Source of the DNA: Streptomyces bluensis
Lineage (GTDB): Bacteria; Actinomycetota; Actinomycetes; Streptomycetales; Streptomycetaceae
NCBI RefSeq assembly: GCF_014650715.1
Contig: NZ_BMVM01000006.1
Coordinates: 368,360 to 432,359, forward strand
Direction: 5' to 3'
Length of the DNA stretch: 64,000 nt
Within the stretch, counting starts at the first letter, position 1. Every line of letters starts with the position of its first letter. The translations under genes were made by a program, and so were the position numbers. The notes beneath the pieces were generated by a model. It was not told where the DNA came from and searched no databases. It was given only the letters and a program-made list of their open reading frames with translations. Below, piece after piece: positions 50,401-58,868 of the stretch.

Positions 50401-51406
50401 CGCTGGCGAGTTCGGAGTCCGGCGGCACGGTGCCGCCGTCGAGCACCACGATCAGGTGCGGCTGGTCGTAGACGGGAGTGGCCTCACGGTTCCAGCGGGG
50501 CCTGTCGTCCAGCTGGTCCGCCAGGGCCTCCTCCAGCTCGCCGAGGTCGTCGAACAGGAGCCGGGCCGAGCCCGCGCCGTCCTTGGCCTTCGGATGCTGG
50601 CTGTGCGGCAGCCACTTGATCCAGTCCCACTCCGCCGCCGCCGAGGGGTGCGCCACCACGGCGATCATCAGGTCCTCGGGCGAGTGCAGCGTCGCCAGCT
50701 GGGACAGCGTCGCACGGGCGTTGCCGTAGACCGTGTCGGTCTCTCCGCACACCGTCACGTGGTAGAAGGCGCGCAGCGAGATGGAGACGGGCAGGTCGGA
50801 CAGGCTGCCGTGCGCGTCGAGAAAGGCCTTCATGGCCGCCGCGGTCAGCGGCTCCAGCTCGTCCTTGGGAGCCGTCTCCGGTGCGACGAGGGGAGTGTTC
50901 AGCTGCTGGACACCGCGACCGATCCGCACGGAGGCGAAGTCCGCGTCGGTCGGGCGCCGCTCCCACAGCCGCTTGCCGTCGGCCGCAACCGCCCACAGCT
51001 GCTCCGGGTCCGGGTGCTGGAAGAGCTGGCTGCGCCGCTGCAGTTCGGCGGTCTTGTGTACGTCCTTGCGGACCTGTTCGAGATAGCGGAAGTAGTCACG
51101 CCGGTCCTGGGCCATCCCCGCGCCGCCGCCCTGCCGGGACTTGGCGAACTGGGCGATGGCCATGGCCAGGGTCGAGGCCAGCATCAGCCCACCGACCACC
51201 CTCATGTAGGAGGGCAGGTTGGGCATGAAGAAGAAGCCGACGGAACCCAGCATGCCCATCATGGGCAGCAGGTTCATCAGCATGCTCTCGTCGCCCTCGC
51301 GCGGGATCTCGGGCGGCGTTTCCAGCTTGACCTCGCCGTCCGGTACCACCGGGGGCGCTATCCGCGGCGGCCGTTTGATGATGACGACGCTCACCGATGC
51401 ACTCAT
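47450..51406 (-). CDS. eccC: EccC, FtsK/SpoIIIE ATPase motor of ESX secretion (fused EccCa-EccCb)
   Basis: This 1318-residue protein has two N-terminal TM helices (about 43-90) and three FtsK/SpoIIIE domains. Their Walker A motifs are G-A-T-G-S-G-K484-S, G-G-P-Q-S-G-K837-S and G-E-S-E-S-G-K1123-S, and Walker B of domain 1 is L-V-I-V-L-D-E. EccC binds the Y-x-x-x-[DE] signal of Esx substrates with its last domain and powers export. It is a single fused protein as in other actinobacteria outside some mycobacterial ESX systems. ATG 51406 has GAAGG directly adjacent; GTG 51394 is a spaced alternative. It is divergent from eccD. Confidence 0.95.
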   Translation of the reverse strand: MSASVSVVIIKRPPRIAPPVVPDGEVKLETPPEIPREGDESMLMNLLPMMGMLGSVGFFFMPNLPSYMRVVGGLMLASTLAMAIAQFAKSRQGGGAGMAQDRRDYFRYLEQVRKDVHKTAELQRRSQLFQHPDPEQLWAVAADGKRLWERRPTDADFASVRIGRGVQQLNTPLVAPETAPKDELEPLTAAAMKAFLDAHGSLSDLPVSISLRAFYHVTVCGETDTVYGNARATLSQLATLHSPEDLMIAVVAHPSAAAEWDWIKWLPHSQHPKAKDGAGSARLLFDDLGELEEALADQLDDRPRWNREATPVYDQPHLIVVLDGGTVPPDSELASAEGLQGVTFLEISPGELEEELRAGLTAYVKPDRMRLFVGHESAYSGRPDVLNPAQAESLARQLAPFRVGSAEEGEPLLSNLDFTDLMGIGDAGSVDVSRTWRPRTLHERLRVPIGVGENGEPVMLDLKEASQEGMGPHGLCVGATGSGKSEVLRTLVLGLAVTHSSETLNFILADFKGGATFAGMADMPHTAAVITNLADDLTLVDRMRDSIMGETQRRQELLRSAGNYANLHDYEKARAAGAALEPLASLVIVLDEFSELLTAKPDFIDMFIQIGRIGRSLGIHLLLASQRLEEGRLRGLDTYLSYRIGLRTFSAAESRTAIGVPDAYHLPSIPGSGYLRYDTDTMVRFKAAYVSGPYHGEGPSRVSRSTQLRPALFSAEHVALPPQPVIEEPEPDNRVDDALADTVLDVLVSRMVNQGPSAHQVWLPPLEEAPSLEQLLPQLAVTPERGLTAPDYTALGRLNVPVGLVDKPFEQRRDVLYRDFSGGAGHGLFVGGPQSGKSTLLRTLISSFATTHTPSEVQFYCLDFGGGSLIAMEELAHVGGVANRLDAEKVRRTVSEVEGILNAREEYFRANNVDSVQTYRQRRAAGQLPDQLWGDVFLVIDGWATFKTDYEMLESTVTEIATRGLGFGVHVILTASRYTEVRPALKDMLQNRIELRLGDPTESEIDRKVAQNVPATVPGRGLTPDKLHFMTALPRVDGSSETEDLSEATSILIRGINDNWQGNHAPAVRLLPTLLPADRLPKGFEHPDRGVAIGIDESSLAPVFVDFETDPHFIVFGESESGKSAILRLLIKQICERYTPQQAKIVMGDYRRAHLEGVPESHLSRYCASAPALSETLEGLAGSLSRRMPGPDVTPEQLRNRSWYSSPDAFVIIDDYDLVATGMNPLSPLQEYLPFARDIGLRIIIARASGGASRSLYEPVMQRLRELGAQGIVLSGDRAEGALLGNITASQLPPGRGYFHTRRRGGQLIQTGWLPARY

Positions 51407-51678
51407 CCTTCGCGTTTGATACGTCTACGTCTGATACGTCCTGGTGTGACGCCCCCGTGTACCGCGACGTGTTCTCGTCCGCGTTAGGCGTCGTCCGCGT
51501 AGGCGACGATCCTACTGATGCGAGCAGTGCGCCAGGACGCCAGGAGGATGGAGATGCCGAGGGGGTCCGGGGAGAATTGAGGGAGGCAGGCCCTGTGGCG
51601 CCTGCCGTAGCGGATATGGTGGCGCTCCGCGTCGTACGAACGGCGCGAAGAAGCCTTTTCCACAGGGGGATGTACCAG
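51407..51678. promoter_or_regulatory. Divergent promoter region of eccC and eccD
   Basis: This is the only space between the divergent motor and channel genes (about 270 bp), so it must contain promoters for both. It has tandem near-repeats at 51415-51443 (TTTGATACGTCTACGTCTG, then ATACGTC again). No clear -10/-35 pair was chosen. EccD has an AGGGGG site at 51664-51669. Confidence 0.6.
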
Positions 51679-53136
51679 GTGAGCACGGGGACTTCGACAG
51701 GTTTCTGCCGAATCACCATCGCAGCGCCGGACAGCCGAGTCGATGTGGCTCTGCCTGAGGACCTGCCGATCCAGGACCTGTTTCCTGAGATCGTCAGGCT
51801 CTCGGGCCTGGTCCAGTCGGACACCAGCCCCGCCGGCTACCACTTGGTACGCCGCGAGGGCGAAGTCCTCGACGCGAGCCGTTCGTTGCTTGAGCACAGG
51901 GTCAGGGACGGCGAGGTGCTGCTGCTGCGCACCTTCGCCGACTCACTGCCGCCGGCCGTCCACGACGACGTGGTGGACGCGATCGCCGCCGCGGTCAAGC
52001 AGGACAGCCGCAGCTGGAACGACAACCTCATGCGGATCGCCGGTCTCGTCTCCGGCGCCCTGCTGCTCGTCATGCTCGGCTTCGTCTTCTGGTTCGCGGA
52101 CCCCGTACGCCACGACATGCACGGCCTGCAGGGCATCCTCGCCGGCGTCGCCGCGGTGACCCTGACGGCACTCGCCGGCGTACGGGCCCGGGTGTACGAC
52201 GACCGCGGCAGCGCCGTCGCGCTCGGTATCTCGGCCCTCCCGCACGCGCTCATCGCGGGCTCCGGCGTCATCGCCCAGGACCCGGGGGAGGGGCCGGGCA
52301 GGATCCAGTTCCTCGTCGGCTGTGTCGCCGTCCTGCTCTTCTCCGTCGTACTGATCATGCTGCTGCCGCAGGGGGACGCCCCGTTCGTGGCCGCCGCGCT
52401 GGCCTCCGCGATCGGCACGCTCGCCGTGTTCTGCGGAGTGCTCACCGAGGCGGAGCCGCGGGAGATCGCCGCCGGCACCTCGGTCGTCGCCCTGGCGGTC
52501 GTCGGCTTCCTGCCCGGCTGGTCGGCCCGCTTCGCCAAGCTGCCGATCGGTTTCCGCAACCCCGAGGACCTGGCCAGGGCCCGCCGCGAGGGCCAGGAGG
52601 GCGACCTTGAGGCCGTCGACGTCCAGCGCATCGTCGCCCAGACCAGCCGCGGCCACGAACTGCTGCTCGGCCTGGTGGGCGGCTGCGCCGCCGTCATCAT
52701 CGGCGCGGGCGGCGCGGTGCTCGGCTTCAGCGACAGCGGCTGGGCGCAGCTGCTGGCCCTGTGCACCGGCCTCGCCGCGATGCTGCGGGCGCGCCTGTTC
52801 CGGTACACCGCCCAGGTCACCTGCCTGTTCGTGGCCGGTGTCGGCACCCTCGGGCTGCTGATCCTCGGCCTCGCGCTCTCGCCCCCGGCCGACATCATCG
52901 TCGAACTGGTCCAGGGCAACTCCGGCCCCGTCGACGTACGCACCCTGTGGCTCGGCGCCTCGGTCGCGGCCGGCGTACTGCTGCTGATCGCGATCGCCCT
53001 GATCGTCCCGCAGAAGGGCCTCTCCCCCTTCTGGGGCCGCATGCTGGACCTCGCGGACTCGCTGGTGCTGCTCTCCCTGATCCCGGTCTGCCTGGCCGTC
53101 CTCGATGTCTACGGCAAGGTCCGCGGCGGAGTCTGA
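51679..53136 (+). CDS. eccD: EccD, ESX membrane channel subunit
   Basis: From GTG 51679 the protein has 485 residues. An N-terminal ubiquitin-like domain (about 1-85: C-R-I-T-I-A-A-P, L-P-E-D-L-P-I-Q-D-L) is followed by about 11 TM helices, including G-L-V-S-G-A-L-L-L-V-M-L and a final L-V-L-L-S-L-I-P-V-C-L-A-V. EccD is the largest membrane component of the ESX core. GTG 51679 is 9 nt from AGGGGG, whereas ATG 51670 touches that site, so the GTG is preferred. The long upstream frame overlaps the divergent region and is not coding. Confidence 0.9.
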   Translation: MSTGTSTGFCRITIAAPDSRVDVALPEDLPIQDLFPEIVRLSGLVQSDTSPAGYHLVRREGEVLDASRSLLEHRVRDGEVLLLRTFADSLPPAVHDDVVDAIAAAVKQDSRSWNDNLMRIAGLVSGALLLVMLGFVFWFADPVRHDMHGLQGILAGVAAVTLTALAGVRARVYDDRGSAVALGISALPHALIAGSGVIAQDPGEGPGRIQFLVGCVAVLLFSVVLIMLLPQGDAPFVAAALASAIGTLAVFCGVLTEAEPREIAAGTSVVALAVVGFLPGWSARFAKLPIGFRNPEDLARARREGQEGDLEAVDVQRIVAQTSRGHELLLGLVGGCAAVIIGAGGAVLGFSDSGWAQLLALCTGLAAMLRARLFRYTAQVTCLFVAGVGTLGLLILGLALSPPADIIVELVQGNSGPVDVRTLWLGASVAAGVLLLIAIALIVPQKGLSPFWGRMLDLADSLVLLSLIPVCLAVLDVYGKVRGGV

Positions 53137-53330
53137 GCCCCGCGGGCCACGGCGGAGAACCGGCCACTTCCGGGCTGGTACGCTGTGTGACGGCCGTTTG
53201 TGTGCGCGTTCACGGTACCTACCGGAGACCGCGCCGGACGGATCCCCGCCTCCCGAGTTCATGGAAGCTCCCCTGAGAAGAAGACCAGGGGGCACTCGGT
53301 GGCACCACAGAAGACTCACGAGGAGTACGC

Positions 53331-53618
53331 GTGTCGCTCGATACCGCCACGAAGAAGCAGATCATGGCCGAGTTCGGTACCAAGGAGGGTGACACCGGCT
53401 CCCCCGAGGTCCAGGTGGCCATGCTGTCGCGTCGGATCTCCGACCTGACCGAGCACCTGAAGACCCACAAGCACGACCACCACTCCCGGCGTGGCCTGCT
53501 GATCCTGGTCGGTCAGCGCCGCCGCCTGCTGCAGTACCTCGCCAAGAAGGACATCCAGCGCTTCCGTACGCTGGTCGACCGCCTCGGCATCCGCCGCGGT
53601 GCGGCGGGCGCCAAGTAA
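53331..53618 (+). CDS. rpsO: 30S ribosomal protein S15
   Basis: This 95-residue protein has the S15 core G-S-P-E-V-Q-V, I-x-x-L-T-E-H-L-K-x-H-x-x-D-x-H-S-R-R-G-L and D-x-x-R-[FY]-x-x-L-[VI]-x-x-L-G-[IL]-R. It binds 16S rRNA in the platform of the 30S subunit. The GTG start has an AGGAG site. The ~195 bp upstream after eccD hold the promoter and leader; S15 feedback sites sit in such leaders in other bacteria, but none was assigned here. Confidence 0.98.
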   Translation: MSLDTATKKQIMAEFGTKEGDTGSPEVQVAMLSRRISDLTEHLKTHKHDHHSRRGLLILVGQRRRLLQYLAKKDIQRFRTLVDRLGIRRGAAGAK

Positions 53619-53628
53619 GACGCCGTGA

Positions 53629-53664
53629 GGGGAGCGGTTCCCGGAGGTAGGGGGCCGCTCCCTT
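53629..53664 (+). terminator. Hairpin between rpsO and pnp
   Basis: GGGAGCGG (53631-53638) pairs with CCGCTCCC (53655-53662), with possible A-T/G-T extension, then TTTGCTG. It begins about 10 nt after the rpsO stop. It may be a partial terminator or processing site, since rpsO and pnp are commonly co-transcribed. Confidence 0.7.
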
Positions 53665-53972
53665 TGCTGTACGTGCGGAACGTGCGCACTGTTACCGCCG
53701 CTTTGTAGGGTGGTAGCGCAAAGCGGTACGCACGACGCAGCGTGACGGCACCCGGGACACCAACGGACACCCGGATGACCTCACCGATACCGAACGAGGA
53801 GAAGCGCGCCTCGCCGCCGCCGGTCCTCGGTAGTGGCCCCCGGGGGGAAGTGAGCCCCGGGTGCTTCGATCGAAGACCGGCCCGCACCAGACGGAGCGCT
53901 TCTCCACCACCGTCCCCCCGCCACACGGGCGGGACCAGGGACGAAAGACGATATGTAACGGAGAAAACGCTA
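53665..53972 (+). promoter_or_regulatory. pnp: pnp leader with nested hairpin
   Basis: This is about 310 bp with no credible gene. CCGGTC at 53820-53825 pairs with GACCGG at 53875-53880. It encloses a C/G-rich stem (53837-53844 with 53854-53861 region) and the palindrome CTTCGATCGAAG (53864-53875). A structured pnp leader of this kind is known in Streptomyces and other bacteria as a target of RNase III and PNPase autoregulation. That role is inferred here. Confidence 0.6.
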
Positions 53973-56204
53973 GTGGAGAACGAGACCCACTACGCCGAGG
54001 CCGTCATCGACAACGGCTCCTTCGGCACCCGCACCATCCGCTTCGAGACGGGCCGCCTGGCCAAGCAGGCCGCCGGCTCCGCCGTGGCGTATCTGGACGA
54101 CGACACCATGGTGCTGTCGGCCACCACCGCCTCCAAGAACCCCAAGGACCAGCTCGACTTCTTCCCGCTGACGGTCGACGTCGAGGAGCGGATGTACGCG
54201 GCCGGGAAGATCCCCGGTTCCTTCTTCCGCCGTGAGGGCCGGCCGTCCGAGGACGCCATCCTCACCTGCCGTCTCATCGACCGCCCGCTGCGCCCGTCCT
54301 TCAAGAAGGGCCTGCGCAACGAGATCCAGGTCGTCGCCACGATCATGGCGCTCAACCCCGACCACCTGTACGACGTCGTGGCCATCAACGCCGCGTCCGC
54401 GTCCACGCAGCTGGCCGGTCTGCCCTTCTCCGGCCCGATCGGTGGCGTCCGCGTCGCGCTGATCCGCGGCCAGTGGGTGGCCTTCCCGACGCACACCGAG
54501 CTTGAGGACGCCGTCTTCGACATGGTCGTCGCGGGCCGCACCCTGGAGGACGGCGACGTCGCGATCATGATGGTCGAGGCCGAGGCCACCGAGGAGACCG
54601 TCAAGCTGGTCAAGGGCGGCGCCGAGGCCCCCACCGAGGAGATCGTCGCCGCCGGTCTGGAGGCCGCGAAGCCCTTCATCAAGGTCCTGTGCAAGGCCCA
54701 GGCCGACCTCGCCGCGAAGGCCGCCAAGCCGACCGCCGAGTTCCCGATCTTCCTGGACTACCAGGACGACGTGTTCGAGGCGCTCACCGCCGCGGTCCGC
54801 ACCGAGCTCGCCCAGGCGCTCACCATCGCCGGCAAGCAGGAGCGCGAGTCCGAGCTCGACCGCGTGAAGAGCCTGGCCGCCGAGAAGCTGCTCCCCGAGT
54901 TCGAGGGGCGTGAGAAGGAGATCTCCGCCGCGTACCGCTCGCTCACCAAGCAGCTGGTCCGCGAGCGCGTGATCAAGGAGAAGAAGCGCATCGACGGCCG
55001 CGGCGTGACGGACATCCGTACGCTGGCCGCCGAGGTCGAGGCCATCCCGCGGGTGCACGGTTCCGCGGTGTTCGAGCGTGGCGAGACCCAGATCCTGGGC
55101 GTCACCACCCTCAACATGCTCCGCATGGAACAGCAGCTGGACACGCTCTCCCCGGTGACCCGCAAGCGCTACATGCACAACTACAACTTCCCGCCGTACT
55201 CCACCGGCGAGACCGGCCGCGTCGGCTCCCCGAAGCGCCGCGAGATCGGCCACGGCGCCCTCGCCGAGCGCGCCCTCGTGCCGGTCCTGCCGACGCGCGA
55301 GGAGTTCCCGTACGCGATCCGCCAGGTCTCCGAGGCGCTCAGCTCCAACGGCTCGACGTCCATGGGCTCGGTCTGCGCCTCCACCATGTCGCTGCTGAAC
55401 GCCGGTGTGCCGCTGAAGGCCCCCGTCGCCGGCATCGCCATGGGCCTGATCTCCCAGGAGGTCGACGGCGAGACGCACTACGTCACCCTCACCGACATCC
55501 TCGGTGCGGAGGACGCCTTCGGTGACATGGACTTCAAGGTCGCCGGCACCAAGGAGTTCGTGACCGCCCTCCAGCTCGACACCAAGCTGGACGGCATCCC
55601 GGCCTCCGTCCTGGCCGCCGCGCTGAAGCAGGCCCGTGACGCCCGCCTCCACATCCTCGACGTGATGATGGAAGCGATCGACACGCCGGACGAGATGTCC
55701 CCGAACGCACCGCGGATCATCACCGTGAAGATCCCGGTCGACAAGATCGGCGAGGTCATCGGCCCCAAGGGCAAGATGATCAACCAGATCCAGGAGGACA
55801 CCGGCGCCGAGATCACGATCGAGGACGACGGCACGATCTACATCGGTGCCGCCGACGGCCCGGCCGCCGAGGCCGCCCGCACCACGATCAACGGCATCGC
55901 CAACCCGACCATGCCGGAGGTCGGCGAGCGCTACCTGGGCACGGTCGTGAAGACGACCACCTTCGGCGCGTTCGTGTCGCTGCTCCCGGGCAAGGACGGT
56001 CTGCTGCACATCTCGCAGATCCGCAAGCTCGCCGGCGGCAAGCGCGTGGAGAACGTCGAGGACGTCGTCGGCGTGGGCGCCAAGGTCCAGGTCGAGATCG
56101 CCGAGATCGACTCCCGCGGCAAGCTCTCCCTCATCCCCGTGATCGAGGGCGAGGGCGACTCAGCCGGCGACTCCGACGAGAAGAAGGACGACGGCGACAA
56201 GTGA
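53973..56204 (+). CDS. pnp: Polynucleotide phosphorylase (guanosine pentaphosphate synthetase I homologue)
   Basis: This 743-residue protein starts at GTG 53973 (M-E-N-E-T-H-Y-A-E-A-V). It has two RNase PH domains separated by a helical domain, a KH domain (I-P-V-D-K-I-G-E-V-I-G-P-K-G-K, about 590-650) and an S1 domain (G-T-V-V-K-T-T-T-F-G-A-F-V, about 665-730), then an acidic tail. PNPase degrades RNA phosphorolytically and adds 3' tails in Streptomyces. Upstream in-frame codons to 53742 lie in the structured leader and are not used. The last bases overlap the M16 peptidase start (GTGA). Confidence 0.97.
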   Translation: MENETHYAEAVIDNGSFGTRTIRFETGRLAKQAAGSAVAYLDDDTMVLSATTASKNPKDQLDFFPLTVDVEERMYAAGKIPGSFFRREGRPSEDAILTCRLIDRPLRPSFKKGLRNEIQVVATIMALNPDHLYDVVAINAASASTQLAGLPFSGPIGGVRVALIRGQWVAFPTHTELEDAVFDMVVAGRTLEDGDVAIMMVEAEATEETVKLVKGGAEAPTEEIVAAGLEAAKPFIKVLCKAQADLAAKAAKPTAEFPIFLDYQDDVFEALTAAVRTELAQALTIAGKQERESELDRVKSLAAEKLLPEFEGREKEISAAYRSLTKQLVRERVIKEKKRIDGRGVTDIRTLAAEVEAIPRVHGSAVFERGETQILGVTTLNMLRMEQQLDTLSPVTRKRYMHNYNFPPYSTGETGRVGSPKRREIGHGALAERALVPVLPTREEFPYAIRQVSEALSSNGSTSMGSVCASTMSLLNAGVPLKAPVAGIAMGLISQEVDGETHYVTLTDILGAEDAFGDMDFKVAGTKEFVTALQLDTKLDGIPASVLAAALKQARDARLHILDVMMEAIDTPDEMSPNAPRIITVKIPVDKIGEVIGPKGKMINQIQEDTGAEITIEDDGTIYIGAADGPAAEAARTTINGIANPTMPEVGERYLGTVVKTTTFGAFVSLLPGKDGLLHISQIRKLAGGKRVENVEDVVGVGAKVQVEIAEIDSRGKLSLIPVIEGEGDSAGDSDEKKDDGDK

Positions 56205-57580
56205 CGTCGCGTAGCTCCCTGGCGACGGCCCGCACCTCCTCCGAGGCGCGGGCCGTCGCCCGTACCCAAACCCTCATCAAAGGCACGGCCGGCATCGGTA
56301 CGGTCCGCAAGACCACCCTCCCCGGCGGCCTGCGCATCGTCACCGAGACCCTGCCCTCCGTGCGCTCCGCCACCTTCGGGATCTGGGCGCACGTGGGCTC
56401 CCGCGACGAGACACCCGCGTTGAACGGTGCCACGCACTACCTGGAGCACCTCCTCTTCAAGGGCACCACGCGGCGCAGCGCGCTCGACATCTCCTCCGCC
56501 ATCGACGCGGTCGGCGGCGAGATGAACGCGTTCACGGCGAAGGAGTACACGTGCTACTACGCACGCGTGCTCGACACCGACCTCCCGCTCGCCATCGACG
56601 TCGTCTGCGACATGCTCACCGGCTCGCTCATACTCGAAGAGGACGTCAACGTCGAGCGCGGCGCCATCCTCGAAGAGATCGCCATGACGGAGGACGACCC
56701 GGGCGACTGCGTGCACGACCTGTTCGCGCACACGATGTTCGGCGACAACCCCCTCGGCCGCCCGGTCCTCGGCACGGTCGACACGGTCAACGCCCTCACC
56801 GCCGACCGCATCCGCCGCTTCTACCGGAAGCACTACGACCCGACGCACCTCGTCGTCGCGGCCGCGGGCAACGTCGACCACAACAAGGTCGTACGACAGG
56901 TCCGCGCCGCCTTCGACCAGGCCGGCGCCCTCAAGCGGCCCGACGCCACCCCGATCGCCCCGCGCGACGGCCGCCGCACCATCCGCACAGCCGGCCGCGT
57001 CGAGCTCCTCGGCCGCAAGACCGAGCAGGCCCACGTCGTCCTCGGCATGCCCGGCCTGGCCCGCACCGACGACCGCCGCTGGGCGCTCGGTGTGCTCAAC
57101 ACCGCCCTCGGCGGCGGCATGTCCTCCCGGCTGTTCCAGGAGGTCCGGGAGAAGCGCGGCCTGGCGTACAGCGTGTACTCGTACACCTCGGGCTTCGCCG
57201 ACTGCGGCCTCTTCGGCGTGTACGCGGGCTGCCGGCCCTCCCAGGTCCACGACGTGCTGAAGATCTGCCGTGACGAACTCGACCAGGTCGCCGAGCACGG
57301 GCTGCCGGACGACGAGATCGACCGCGCCATCGGCCAGCTCCGCGGCTCCACGGTCCTCGGCCTGGAGGACACCGGCGCGCTGATGAACCGTATCGGCAAG
57401 AGCGAGCTGTGCTGGGGCGAGCAGATGTCCGTCGACGACATGCTGGCCCGGATAGAGGCGGTCACCCCGGACGACGTCAGGTCCGTGGCCCGCGACATCC
57501 TGGGACAACGCCCCTCGCTGTCGGTCATCGGCCCACTCAAGGACAAGCAGGCCTCCCGGCTGCACGACGCGGTCGCGTGA
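56201..57580 (+). CDS. M16-family zinc metallopeptidase
   Basis: This 459-residue protein has the inverted zinc motif H79-Y-L-E82-H83 in the first domain, with the distal Glu in the V-E-R-G-A-I-L-E-E-I helix. The second domain has the R/Y pair G-L-A-Y-S-V-Y-S-Y. This is the mitochondrial-processing-peptidase-like M16B type. The GTG start overlaps the pnp stop by 4 nt, the conserved actinobacterial pnp-M16 arrangement. It is probably cytoplasmic; its substrate is unknown. Confidence 0.93.
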   Translation: MTSRSSLATARTSSEARAVARTQTLIKGTAGIGTVRKTTLPGGLRIVTETLPSVRSATFGIWAHVGSRDETPALNGATHYLEHLLFKGTTRRSALDISSAIDAVGGEMNAFTAKEYTCYYARVLDTDLPLAIDVVCDMLTGSLILEEDVNVERGAILEEIAMTEDDPGDCVHDLFAHTMFGDNPLGRPVLGTVDTVNALTADRIRRFYRKHYDPTHLVVAAAGNVDHNKVVRQVRAAFDQAGALKRPDATPIAPRDGRRTIRTAGRVELLGRKTEQAHVVLGMPGLARTDDRRWALGVLNTALGGGMSSRLFQEVREKRGLAYSVYSYTSGFADCGLFGVYAGCRPSQVHDVLKICRDELDQVAEHGLPDDEIDRAIGQLRGSTVLGLEDTGALMNRIGKSELCWGEQMSVDDMLARIEAVTPDDVRSVARDILGQRPSLSVIGPLKDKQASRLHDAVA

Positions 57581-57644
57581 GTTCGCGTACGTCCTCGACA
57601 CCCCGCATTCCCGTAAGCCGGCATTCCCCTAAGGAAGCAACAAC

Positions 57645-58397
57645 ATGAGCAAGCTGCGCGTGGCGGTCCTCGGCGCCAAGGGCCGTATCGGATCCGAGGC
57701 GGTACGGGCCGTCGAGGCCGCCGAGGACATGGAGCTGGTGGCCGCCCTCGGCCGCGGCGACACACTGGAGACGCTCACCGACACGGGAGCCCAGGTCGTG
57801 GTCGAGCTGACCACCCCCGCCTCGGTCATGGACAACCTCGACTTCTGCGTACGCCACGGCATCCACGCGGTCGTCGGGACCACGGGCTGGACCGACGAGC
57901 GCCTCGCGCAGCTACAGGGCTGGCTGGACCGCTCCCCGGAGACGGGCGTGCTCATCGCCCCCAACTTCTCCATCGGGGCCGTGCTGACCATGAAGTTCGC
58001 CGAGAAGGCCGCGCCCTACTTCGAGTCCGTCGAGGTCGTCGAACTGCACCACCCGAACAAGGTGGACGCCCCCAGCGGCACCGCCATGCGCACCGCCCAG
58101 CTCATCGCCGCCGCCCGCGAGCGCGCCGGCAGCGCACCGCAGCCGGACGCCACGGTGAGCGCCCTGGACGGCGCCCGGGGCGCGGATGTCGACGGGGTGC
58201 CCGTCCACGCCGTACGCCTCCGTGGCCTCCTCGCCCACCAGGAGGTCCTCCTCGGCGGCGAGGGCGAGACCCTCACCATCCGCCACGACTCCCTCCACCA
58301 CAGCAGCTTCATGCCGGGCATCCTGCTGGGCGCCCGCCGCGTGGTGACCACCCCGGGCCTCACCTTCGGCCTCGAACACTTCCTCGACCTGAGCTGA
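57645..58397 (+). CDS. dapB: 4-hydroxy-tetrahydrodipicolinate reductase
   Basis: This 250-residue protein has an N-terminal Rossmann motif V-A-V-L-G-A-K-G-R-I-G, V-G-T-T-G-W, and the active-site E-L-H-H-P-N-K-V-D-A-P-S-G-T-A. It catalyses the NAD(P)H-dependent second committed step of lysine/diaminopimelate synthesis. AAGGAAG precedes the ATG. The dapA gene lies about 3 kb downstream in the same orientation. Confidence 0.97.
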   Translation: MSKLRVAVLGAKGRIGSEAVRAVEAAEDMELVAALGRGDTLETLTDTGAQVVVELTTPASVMDNLDFCVRHGIHAVVGTTGWTDERLAQLQGWLDRSPETGVLIAPNFSIGAVLTMKFAEKAAPYFESVEVVELHHPNKVDAPSGTAMRTAQLIAAARERAGSAPQPDATVSALDGARGADVDGVPVHAVRLRGLLAHQEVLLGGEGETLTIRHDSLHHSSFMPGILLGARRVVTTPGLTFGLEHFLDLS

Positions 58398-58412
58398 GCG
58401 GCCGGAAACACC

Positions 58413-58868
58413 ATGCGCGCGAAGATCACGTACGCCGTCACGGCCGCCGTCCTGCTCGTCTACTTCGTCCTGGTCGGCAGCCGGGGCGTCCTGCTGATCG
58501 AGGCCGGCACGCCCGTCACGGTCGTCTTCGGTGCGGCGGTGCTGATCCTGCCGGTGATCGGCCTGTGGTTCCTGTGGAAGAACACCCAGTTCGTCCGCAA
58601 GGCCAACCAGCTCGCCGCCGAACTCGACGCCGAGGGGGGCCTGCCCGTCGACGAGTTGCGGCGCACCCCGGGCGGCCGGATCGACCGTGACTCGGCCGAC
58701 GAGGTCTTCGCCCGGCGCAAGGCCGAGACCGAGGACGCCCCCGACGACTGGCGCAGCTGGTTCCGCCTCGCCATCGCCTACCGCGATGCCCGGGACACAC
58801 CCCGGGCACGCAAGGCGATGCAACGGGCGATCGTGCTGCACGGGACACCACCGCGACCGGAGGGTTAG
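58413..58868 (+). CDS. Conserved small membrane protein
   Basis: This 151-residue protein has two N-terminal TM helices (about 5-25 and 37-57) and a soluble C-terminal domain with a helix pair D-D-W-R-S-W-F-R-L-A-I-A-Y-R-D-A that resembles one TPR unit (A-R-K-A-M-Q-R-A-I). It follows dapB by 15 nt and overlaps the end of the next convergent gene by 4 bp. Conserved in Streptomyces next to dapB; function unknown. Confidence 0.8.
   Translation: MRAKITYAVTAAVLLVYFVLVGSRGVLLIEAGTPVTVVFGAAVLILPVIGLWFLWKNTQFVRKANQLAAELDAEGGLPVDELRRTPGGRIDRDSADEVFARRKAETEDAPDDWRSWFRLAIAYRDARDTPRARKAMQRAIVLHGTPPRPEG

Noticed and set aside
47093..51487. A 1464-codon open frame on the plus strand opposite eccC
   Set aside because: It mirrors eccC in an Arg/Val-rich shadow frame, has no ribosome site and no recognisable protein motif.
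53970..56009. A 679-codon minus-strand frame opposite pnp
   Set aside because: It is an antisense shadow of a highly conserved gene and is rich in His/Asp/Gly/Leu, typical of GC-rich antisense frames.
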